Assembly (NCBI GenBank): GCA_039026555.1
Contig: JBCCMB010000165.1
Coordinates: 1 to 5,700 of the forward strand
DNA length: 5,700 nt
From: JBCCMB01 sp039026555
GTDB taxonomy: Bacteria; Pseudomonadota; Alphaproteobacteria; Caulobacterales; Hyphomonadaceae
Reading direction: 5' to 3'
Position 1 is the stretch's first letter. Every line of letters starts with the position of its first letter. The notes beneath the pieces are model-generated. The model did no database searches and had not been told where the DNA came from. It saw only the letters and a list, made by a program, of their open reading frames with translations. Positions 1-5,046 of this stretch are shown here, piece after piece. The position numbers and the translations under genes are program-made.

Positions 1-332
1 TCGACATGACAAATACGCCGGCCGTGTCGAATATCGGCGAGCTGAACTTCTTCGCCCGCGAGAACACGCAAACGGTCACGCGCTGCGCGGGCGGGGGCTT
101 TTTCCGCTTCGCAACGGGGTCGATAAAGCTCAGGCGCATCAGCGTCCGCCAACCGCAGTTTGACGTCGATTTCCTGATCCACCCAAATCTGAGCGCGCAC
201 CGCTAATGTGTCGCCGTCGACGATGCGCACCACAGAGGCTTTGACAGGCCCGGCCAATTCTCCGCCCGCCGCTGGCGCGGATAGGCTGCAAAACCCGAAA
301 GCTGCAATCAGGAGGCCGGCTGGGGGCGTCAT
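1..332 (-). CDS. Secreted SNase-like (thermonuclease family) nuclease, N-terminal part, cut by window edge
   Basis: Reading the reverse strand from the ATG at 332 gives 110 residues that continue past the left edge. Residues about 7-22 are hydrophobic and end in an Ala-rich stretch (SAPAAGG). They look like a type I signal peptide, although the n-region carries no Lys/Arg. From residue 33 the sequence follows the staphylococcal nuclease fold pattern: VVRIVDGDTL (D39, D41), then RLADADAPE with R60, D65 and E68. The R-5-D-3-E spacing matches R35, D40 and E43 of staphylococcal nuclease. C74 and the helix EAEKAPARAARDRLRVLAG are also typical of the bacterial thermonuclease-like family. G104-R105 near the cut may correspond to catalytic R87. 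The loop between DGDT and the Arg is about five residues longer than in the staphylococcal enzyme. An in-frame TGA lies two codons upstream, so this ATG is the only likely start. No Shine-Dalgarno is visible. I infer a periplasmic or secreted Ca-dependent nuclease; its substrate and the integrity of its C-terminus cannot be seen. Confidence 0.8.
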   Translation of the reverse strand, partial: MTPPAGLLIAAFGFCSLSAPAAGGELAGPVKASVVRIVDGDTLAVRAQIWVDQEIDVKLRLADADAPELYRPRCEAEKAPARAARDRLRVLAGEEVQLADIRHGRRICHV

Positions 333-338
333 GATTCA

Positions 339-368
339 ACTAAAACGGGAATTTATCCCCTTAGTCAA
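339..368 (-). promoter_or_regulatory. Candidate sigma-70-type promoter for the SNase-like gene, possibly leaderless
   Basis: On the minus strand, TTGACT (368-363, five of six matches to TTGACA) is followed after 18 bases by TTTAGT (344-339, four of six matches to TATAAT). Six bases separate the -10 element from the ATG at 332, so the predicted transcription start falls on or next to the A of the ATG. This fits the absence of any Shine-Dalgarno sequence there. The site lies in the gap after the argE stop. It is a motif match by eye, with no experimental support. Confidence 0.35.
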
Positions 369-387
369 CCTAGTCCGCGGGAAGCGG

Positions 388-1545
388 TCACGCAGAAACG
401 TGCTTCACTAAGGCGGAAAACACATCCACGCCGCGCGCAAGTTCAGACAGCGCGATCCATTCATTGGGCTGATGCGCCTGCTCGATCGATCCAGGCCCGC
501 AAATAATGGTCGATAGACCTGCGGTTTGGAATTGACCCGCCTCGGCGGCGAAGGAGACGACGCGGGTTGAATTGTCTCCCGTGAGGGTCCGCGCCAGCGT
601 TTCAGCCGACCCATTTGCTTCAGGCTGCAGCGGCGGCGCAGCGGATCGCCGCGTAACCGTCACACCGCCATCCGGCGCGATGTGTTTGATGCGTTCATCC
701 GCCGCCGCGACAGCCTCGAAGAACGGCGCGAGCAATTCGTCTGGATCGACGCCTGCGGGACGGCGTAGATCAAACGAAAAGGCGCAGCGACGGGCCAGAA
801 TATTCGCCGCCGTTCCGCCCTCCACCACGCCGATCGTCAGCGTCGCGTGCGGCGGATCAAAAGTCGAGCCAGGCGGAGGCGACGTTTCCGCTTCGCGCTG
901 GATGTCGCGCAGGACGCCCATCAGATCGATGGCCTCATGCACCGCCGAAACGCCATGATGCGGCAGGCTGGAATGCGCCTCCAGCCCAATGATTTCGACC
1001 GTGTGCACCATGATGCCCTTATGGCCCGTTACGACTTTCCACTCGGTGGGCTCGCCAACCCAGACAGCCGATGGCGCAGCGCCGGCCGCGATGATTGCGT
1101 CGATCATCGAGGGCGCGCCTAAACAGCCCACTTCTTCATCATAGGAGAATGCAAAATGGATGGGCCGCGTCAGCTTGGCCGCCGCAAACGCCGGCGCGAA
1201 GGCCAAACACAGCGCGACGAAGCTCTTCATGTCGCAAGTCCCTCGGCCATAAAGCTTGCCATCGGCCTCGCGCACGCGCCACGGATCGGCGTCCCAGGGC
1301 TGTCCGTCGATTGGCACCACGTCCGTGTGTCCGGACAAAACAATCCCGCCCGGCGCGTCCGGCCCGATCCGCACCCAGAGATTGGATTTCGTCCCGTCCT
1401 CATTGGGAATTCGCGTCAAATTCGCGCCTAGAGGCGTCAAAAGCTCTTCGACCCAATCGATCAACTCAAGGTTGGAACCGCGCGATGTGGTGTCGAACGC
1501 AATGAGAGGATCAAGCGCCCGGCGAACGTCGGATAAATCGGTCAT
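388..1545 (-). CDS. argE: Acetylornithine deacetylase ArgE (M20A metallopeptidase family)
   Basis: Hydrolyses N2-acetyl-L-ornithine to ornithine and acetate in the linear arginine pathway, in the cytoplasm. The 385-residue product is the normal length. It shows the M20 dinuclear metal site: SGHTDVVP (H73, catalytic D75), GRGTCDMK (bridging D105), SYDEEVGCLG (catalytic E137, metal E138), VGEPTEWK (E165), and near the C-terminus H358 in EQAHQPNEW. The dimerisation (lid) domain lies at about 178-290, with EAHSSLPHHGVSAV (H191) as expected. The N-terminal FDTTSRGSNLELIDWV is characteristic of ArgE rather than DapE. The frame stays open upstream to a GTG at 1596, but those 17 extra residues match nothing expected, so I place the start at the ATG at 1545. 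Neither start has a clear Shine-Dalgarno. No other arginine genes are visible; the gene is divergent from the GST gene and is followed by the nuclease gene 55 bases later. A related M20 N-acyl-amino-acid deacetylase is the main alternative. Confidence 0.9.
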   Translation of the reverse strand: MTDLSDVRRALDPLIAFDTTSRGSNLELIDWVEELLTPLGANLTRIPNEDGTKSNLWVRIGPDAPGGIVLSGHTDVVPIDGQPWDADPWRVREADGKLYGRGTCDMKSFVALCLAFAPAFAAAKLTRPIHFAFSYDEEVGCLGAPSMIDAIIAAGAAPSAVWVGEPTEWKVVTGHKGIMVHTVEIIGLEAHSSLPHHGVSAVHEAIDLMGVLRDIQREAETSPPPGSTFDPPHATLTIGVVEGGTAANILARRCAFSFDLRRPAGVDPDELLAPFFEAVAAADERIKHIAPDGGVTVTRRSAAPPLQPEANGSAETLARTLTGDNSTRVVSFAAEAGQFQTAGLSTIICGPGSIEQAHQPNEWIALSELARGVDVFSALVKHVSA

Positions 1546-1589
1546 GAGCGGCACATTAGCCCGTTTTCCGCGCGCCGCCAGATACCCGC

Positions 1590-1618
1590 TGGACACGATG
1601 CGAACCGGCCCTAATCAT
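1590..1618 (+). promoter_or_regulatory. Candidate promoter for the glutathione transferase gene
   Basis: TGGACA (1590-1595, five of six matches to the -35 consensus) and AATCAT (1613-1618, four of six to the -10 consensus) are separated by 17 bases. This predicts a start near 1625 and a leader of about 23 bases carrying the ribosome binding site. It sits in the 102-base gap between divergent argE and the GST gene. This is a match by eye only; the -10 element is weak. Confidence 0.3.
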
Positions 1619-1632
1619 GCACGTGTTTTAAC

Positions 1633-1642
1633 GAGAGAGGGG
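1633..1642 (+). promoter_or_regulatory. Ribosome binding site of the glutathione transferase gene
   Basis: A purine-rich GAGAGAGGGG run contains a GAGG core 7 bases before the ATG at 1648. It is the clearest plus-strand Shine-Dalgarno in the window and fixes the GST start. Confidence 0.7.
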
Positions 1643-1647
1643 CGTCG

Positions 1648-2274
1648 ATGATCGATTTATACACATGGACTACACCGAACGGCCGCAAGGCGTCGATTAT
1701 GCTCGAAGAATGCGCTCTGGATTACGTGGCGCACCCGATCAATATCAGCAATGATGAGCAATTCGCGCCCGAGTTTTTGAAGATCGCGCCAAACAATAAA
1801 ATCCCCGCGATTGTCGATCACGACATCGACGGCGATCCCGTCAGCGTTTTTGAAAGCGGCGCTATTCTCGTCTATCTGGCGGAAAAAACCGGACAATTTC
1901 TACCAAGCACGGGCGCTGCGCGCGCCTACGTGCTGCAATGGTTGTTTTGGCAAATGGGCGGTTTCGGCCCCATGCTCGGCCAGCTTGGCTTCTTTGTCCG
2001 CAATGCGAAGGAGAAAATTCCCTTCGCGATCGAACGCTACAAAAACGAGGCGACGCGGCTTTACGGCGTTTTGGACAAACGCTTAGGCGAGGCTGAATTT
2101 CTGGGCGGCGACGCCTATTCGATTGCTGATATGTCGACCTATCCATGGGCGGCCGCGATCATCGATCCCTTGTCGCAGATGGCCAATCAGGATTGGCCCA
2201 ACGTCCGCCGTTGGATGGCGACATTGGAAAAACGACCCGCTTTGATGCGCGGCATGGGCGTGCCGGCGGTTTAA
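1648..2274 (+). CDS. yfcG: YfcG-like (Nu-class) glutathione S-transferase / disulfide-bond reductase
   Basis: A cytosolic GST-fold protein of 208 residues, close to the length of E. coli YfcG and similar to it along its whole length. The thioredoxin-like N-domain starts MIDLYTWTTPNGRK. T9 and N11 sit where YfcG has its active-site Thr and Asn; there is no catalytic Tyr, Ser or Cys of the classical GST type in this loop. PNNKIPAIVD holds the cis-proline (P53), and FESGAILVYLAEKTG supplies the glutathione gamma-glutamyl contacts (E69, S70). The all-helical C-domain carries the Nu-class signature LQWLFWQMGGFGPMLGQ (about 96-112) and the N-capping box YSIAD (157-161). Family knowledge: YfcG binds oxidised glutathione and reduces small disulfides, with poor activity on standard GST substrates. 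That role is inferred here, not shown. The gene stands alone, divergent from argE and convergent with the FKBP lipoprotein gene. Confidence 0.9.
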   Translation: MIDLYTWTTPNGRKASIMLEECALDYVAHPINISNDEQFAPEFLKIAPNNKIPAIVDHDIDGDPVSVFESGAILVYLAEKTGQFLPSTGAARAYVLQWLFWQMGGFGPMLGQLGFFVRNAKEKIPFAIERYKNEATRLYGVLDKRLGEAEFLGGDAYSIADMSTYPWAAAIIDPLSQMANQDWPNVRRWMATLEKRPALMRGMGVPAV

Positions 2275-2281
2275 CGCCGGC
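2262..2281. terminator. GC-rich hairpin over the GST stop codon, between convergent genes
   Basis: GCCGGCG (2262-2268) and CGCCGGC (2275-2281) form a perfect 7-bp inverted repeat around a six-base loop GTTTAA that contains the GST stop codon TAA (2272-2274). It lies 14 bases past the stop of the opposing FKBP gene, so it could act on both transcripts. Neither strand has a T-run after the stem, so this is not a textbook intrinsic terminator. It may be an mRNA 3'-end stabiliser, or chance in GC-rich sequence. Confidence 0.35.
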
Positions 2282-2295
2282 CAAGCCAGGCCCGC

Positions 2296-3660
2296 TTAAT
2301 CGTTGCGAAGGACATCCATAAGCTCGACCTCAAAAGTGAGGTCGGCGGCGGGCGGAATATCAGGGTCGATCCCCTCTTCGCCATAGGCCAACTGATACGG
2401 CACGTTCAGCATCCATCGATCGCCCGGACGCATCAGCGCAAGCGCCTCCACCCAGCCGGGGATCAAACCGCCCGCCGGAAAGACCGCCGGCGAGCCGCGT
2501 TCGAACGCGCTGTCGAACACGGTTCCATCGGCGAGACGCCCTTCATAATAAACCACCACATTGTCGAAGGATCTGGGCGACACGCCCTCCGGATCGCCGC
2601 TGGCGAGCACCACATATTGCAGCCCGCTTTCGGTTTTAACGACATCCGGATCATTCGCCGGCCACGGGTTCAGCCGCGCCCAGGCGTTGGCATCCGTCTC
2701 GCGCGGCGGCGGCGGCGGGGTTCCGGGGATCACGTTTTGAAGCTCGACGCGGAAGACCAAATCCGCATCCGGCGGAATAGGCCCGCCCGGCGTTCCGGCC
2801 GCGCCATAGCCAAGATCTGATGGAATAAGCAAAACCCATTCATCGCCCGGCTTCATCAACCCCAACGCTTCAACCCAACCGGGAATTAAGCGACCCGCCG
2901 GAAACGTCGCAGGGCTTCCGCGATCATAAGAACTGTCAAACTTCGTTCCGTCCTCCGCCAGCCGGCCGTCATAATGCACCGTCACCTCGTCATAAACCTC
3001 CGGACTCACGCCGGCGGGGTCCGCTGAGTTGACAACGATGTATCGAAGCCCGCTATCGGTCTCCAAGATCTCAGGATCCGGACCTAAGGCGGCGAGCACG
3101 TCGGGCGCGAGAAAATTCTCGAATGTATTGAGCATATCAATCTCCGAAGGTCCCGTTGAGACAAAGCTGTCCAGCTTCAAGCGGACAAGCAAATCTCCGC
3201 TCGTCGGTTCAACGAGGTAGTTGTAAGCAACATTTTCAGACAAATTCGGCGCGTCGAACCCCAGTTCCGCCGGAATGAACAAAATCCACTCATCGCCCGG
3301 CTTCATCAAGGCGAGCGCATCGCGCCAGCCCGGCACCAATTCATTCGTGATGACATTTTCCGCGCCATAATAGCTTTGGCCGATAATGTAATCTTCAGCG
3401 CGCGAGAACGCTGTAAACTCAATGAAAACTTCCTCCGCGCGCCGCGCGCTGGCCTGGCTCTGATCACCCTCTTCGAGAACGATGTAGCGGACGCCGCTTC
3501 TTGTCTCTCCCACGTCCGGCGAGCTGCCGAGGTCGATAAGCGTCTCAAGCGGCAAGAACTCCCTGTGGGATTTCAAGATATCGATTTCTTCGGATTCACG
3601 CCCCTGTTGGCATGCGGCCAACACAAGAGCGACGGCGAAGGCCAGGTTTCGCAAGCGCAT
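2296..3660 (-). CDS. Lipoprotein with three FKBP-type peptidyl-prolyl isomerase modules
   Basis: The 454-residue product begins with a lipoprotein signal peptide ending in lipobox LAAC, with lipidation at C17. Residue +2 is Gln rather than Asp, which favours the outer membrane. Three FKBP modules follow: about 55-167, 202-311 and 343-452. Modules 2 and 3 keep the FKBP12 pocket: Y230/Y372 (Tyr26), FD at 241-242 and 382-383 (Phe36-Asp37), PGW with W262/W403 (Trp59), YG at 285 and 426 (Tyr82), and F303/F443 (Phe99). Module 1 keeps VPGW (W112) and LMKPGDEW, but has no FD pair and has Phe (F135) in place of the Tyr82 equivalent, so it is probably a poor isomerase. A proline-rich linker (about 312-320) joins modules 2 and 3. 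I infer a periplasm-facing folding catalyst or chaperone acting on envelope proteins. An ATG at 3687 is in frame, but the strong Shine-Dalgarno at 3668-3675 and the signal peptide fix the start at 3660. FkpA/Mip proteins usually have one such domain, so the architecture is less common. Confidence 0.88.
   Translation of the reverse strand: MRLRNLAFAVALVLAACQQGRESEEIDILKSHREFLPLETLIDLGSSPDVGETRSGVRYIVLEEGDQSQASARRAEEVFIEFTAFSRAEDYIIGQSYYGAENVITNELVPGWRDALALMKPGDEWILFIPAELGFDAPNLSENVAYNYLVEPTSGDLLVRLKLDSFVSTGPSEIDMLNTFENFLAPDVLAALGPDPEILETDSGLRYIVVNSADPAGVSPEVYDEVTVHYDGRLAEDGTKFDSSYDRGSPATFPAGRLIPGWVEALGLMKPGDEWVLLIPSDLGYGAAGTPGGPIPPDADLVFRVELQNVIPGTPPPPPRETDANAWARLNPWPANDPDVVKTESGLQYVVLASGDPEGVSPRSFDNVVVYYEGRLADGTVFDSAFERGSPAVFPAGGLIPGWVEALALMRPGDRWMLNVPYQLAYGEEGIDPDIPPAADLTFEVELMDVLRND
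2840..2859. repeat. 20-base identical repeat, copy in FKBP module 2
   Basis: These 20 bases are identical to 3290-3309, in the same orientation and 450 bases apart. Both copies encode the LMKPGDE part of LMKPGDEW, in FKBP modules 2 and 1. Flanking bases are also similar. They look like a remnant of the internal duplication that built the gene rather than a functional DNA site. Confidence 0.6.
3290..3309. repeat. 20-base identical repeat, copy in FKBP module 1
   Basis: Partner of the repeat at 2840-2859. Module 3 has only a diverged version here (LMRPGDRW, coded around 2424-2432), so modules 1 and 2 may be the more recent duplicates, or this stretch may have been converted between them. Confidence 0.6.
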
Positions 3661-3667
3661 GACCGAA

Positions 3668-3675
3668 CTCCTTCT
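3668..3675 (-). promoter_or_regulatory. Ribosome binding site deciding the FKBP lipoprotein start
   Basis: AGAAGGAG on the minus strand is a strong Shine-Dalgarno 7 bases from the ATG at 3660. It lies inside the longer reading frame that would begin at 3687, so that upstream ATG is unlikely to be used. Confidence 0.85.
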
Positions 3676-3682
3676 GAGCGCG

Positions 3683-3695
3683 CGCATCAGATGCG
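3683..3695. promoter_or_regulatory. 13-base palindrome in the FKBP gene leader, possible operator
   Basis: CGCATC-A-GATGCG has perfect 6-bp arms around a single base. It sits 22 bases upstream of the start at 3660, just before the Shine-Dalgarno and just downstream of a weak -10-like element. The position would suit a dimeric repressor site or a small leader hairpin. No regulator can be named, and a match of this length may be chance. Confidence 0.25.
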
Positions 3696-3696
3696 G

Positions 3697-3725
3697 GTTA
3701 GAGCAAATTGACGCGAGCTTGGCTA
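3697..3725 (-). promoter_or_regulatory. Weak candidate promoter for the FKBP lipoprotein gene
   Basis: Minus-strand TAGCCA (3725-3720, four of six) and TCTAAC (3702-3697, four of six) are spaced by 17 bases in the 96-base gap after threonine ammonia-lyase. The gap suggests that the FKBP gene has its own promoter, but the hexamers are poor and read-through from the upstream gene is equally possible. Confidence 0.2.
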
Positions 3726-3756
3726 GGCGAGCCCTCCCCCTCTAGCAGACGAGAGC

Positions 3757-5022
3757 CTACGTCATACGCGGCGGAAATCCGGCCGCAGCCAACGCATCGA
3801 CAATTTCCTGCGTGTGCTGGGCGTCCCGCGTTTCGATGAGAATATCGAATTCCGCACCCTTTGCGGGCACATCCAAGGCAATCCGATTGTGCGCCACTTC
3901 GATGATGTTCGCGCCGCCGTCTCCGATGATCTTGGCGACTTCCGCCAGCAAGCCAGGATTGTCGCCGCCGACGATGCGCACGGATGTGATGCGCTTTTCG
4001 CGAACCAGCGAGCGGGTCAGCACCGACGCCAATAATCGCGTGTCGATATTGCCGCCGCACAGCACCAATCCAACACGCCGACCCTGGAAACGGCTCGGTT
4101 GGGCCAAAAGCGCCGCCAGCCCTGCCGCGCCGGCGCCTTCCGCCACCGTCTTCTCCACCGTCGCATAAAGCGTGATGGCCCGTTCCATATGATCCTCATC
4201 GACGAGCAGCACATCATCAACCAGATTGGCGCAGATTTTCGCGGGCAGCCGGCCGACGCGTTTCACGGCGATGCCTTCAGCGATTGTGGCGCCGCCCACT
4301 TTGGGCTCCCTGCCCGCAAGCTCGGCCGTTAAGGACGGATACATGCGCGGCTCAACGCCGATCATCTGAATGCGCGGATTGATCGCTTTCGCCGCTGTCG
4401 CCATGCCGGAGATCAACCCCCCGCCGCCAACCGGCACGATCAACACATCCAAATCAGGAGCGTCCTCCAGCATCTCCAGGGCGATGCTGCCCTGCCCCGC
4501 CACCACTTTGGGATCGTCATAAGGGTGGATGAAGGTGAGACCCTGCTCGGCTTCCAGCTTGCGCGCATAGGCGTCCGCGTCGACGAGCGCTTCGCCATGA
4601 ATCACAACGCGCGCGCCATGATTGCGCGTGTGCTCGATTTTGACGAACGGCGTACCTTCCGGCATCACAATCGTCGCCGGCACGCCCAGACGCGCGGCGT
4701 GATAAGCGACGCCCTGCGCGTGATTGCCGGCCGACATGGCGACAACGCCGGCGCGCTTTTCCTCATCCGACAAGCTTAAAAGCTTGTTCAGCGCGCCACG
4801 CTCCTTAAACGACGCTGTAAATTGCAGGTTTTCGAACTTTACCCAAACATCCGCGCCCGTGATCGCCGACAAGGTGCGCGACCGACGCATGGGCGTGCGT
4901 TCAACCTGCTCATCAATCGCGGCGGCGGCGGCGCGTACATCCTCAACCGAGAGGGAAGCCTCGCTCATATCATCAGCGGGGGATTTGGCGTCCTTAGCGG
5001 GAGCGTTCATCTGTCTGCTCAT
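3757..5022 (-). CDS. ilvA: Threonine ammonia-lyase (threonine dehydratase) with C-terminal ACT domain
   Basis: A PLP enzyme deaminating threonine (and usually serine) to 2-oxobutanoate, the entry to isoleucine synthesis or to threonine breakdown. The fold-type II catalytic domain spans about 25-340. The PLP lysine is K73 in FTASFKERGA. SAGNHAQG (97-104, N100) contacts the cofactor. The phosphate loop is VGGGGLISG (198-206). CGGN (322-325) places C322 near the pyridine nitrogen. A single ACT domain (about 343-421) begins SVRIVGGDNPGLLAEVAKII and should bind an amino-acid effector. One short ACT domain resembles the TdcB-like/ilvA_1Cterm group more than E. coli IlvA with its larger regulatory region, so tdcB is an alternative name. 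The start is uncertain: ATGs at 5022, 5010 and 4968 are all in frame, none has a good Shine-Dalgarno, and the first 20 residues are an Ala/Asp/Lys-rich extension outside the conserved fold. It starts 24 bases after the oppF-type gene and probably shares its transcript. Confidence 0.92.
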   Translation of the reverse strand: MSRQMNAPAKDAKSPADDMSEASLSVEDVRAAAAAIDEQVERTPMRRSRTLSAITGADVWVKFENLQFTASFKERGALNKLLSLSDEEKRAGVVAMSAGNHAQGVAYHAARLGVPATIVMPEGTPFVKIEHTRNHGARVVIHGEALVDADAYARKLEAEQGLTFIHPYDDPKVVAGQGSIALEMLEDAPDLDVLIVPVGGGGLISGMATAAKAINPRIQMIGVEPRMYPSLTAELAGREPKVGGATIAEGIAVKRVGRLPAKICANLVDDVLLVDEDHMERAITLYATVEKTVAEGAGAAGLAALLAQPSRFQGRRVGLVLCGGNIDTRLLASVLTRSLVREKRITSVRIVGGDNPGLLAEVAKIIGDGGANIIEVAHNRIALDVPAKGAEFDILIETRDAQHTQEIVDALAAAGFPPRMT

Positions 5023-5046
5023 CTAGAGGTTTCGAAGGCGCGGACC

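Noticed and set aside
375..387. Small hairpin CCGC-GGGAA-GCGG just after the argE stop
   Set aside because: The stem is only 4 bp with no T-run, too weak to call a terminator.
1546..1596. N-terminal extension of ArgE from a GTG at 1596
   Set aside because: The 17 extra residues precede the normal family N-terminus, the GTG has no close Shine-Dalgarno, and the ATG at 1545 gives the standard length. Neither start has a strong ribosome site, so some doubt remains.
1620..1625. CACGTG palindrome in the argE-GST gap
   Set aside because: Six bases is expected by chance in this composition, and no flanking symmetry extends it.
1095..1651. Long plus-strand reading frames (131-136 codons) opposite argE
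   Set aside because: They mirror the argE coding frame in GC-rich DNA, have Arg/Ser/Pro-rich low-information products, no ribosome binding site and no recognisable family.
3722..3759. Short inverted repeats (GCTAG/CTAGC and TAGGC/GCCTA) after the threonine ammonia-lyase stop
   Set aside because: Stems are 5 bp with loops of about 15-26 bases and no T-run, so they do not make a credible terminator.
4770..4787. Perfect 8-bp inverted repeat ACAAGCTT-AA-AAGCTTGT
   Set aside because: It lies inside the threonine ammonia-lyase coding sequence, where codons for Asn-Lys-Leu-Leu-Ser-Leu produce it, and has no regulatory context. Probably coincidence.
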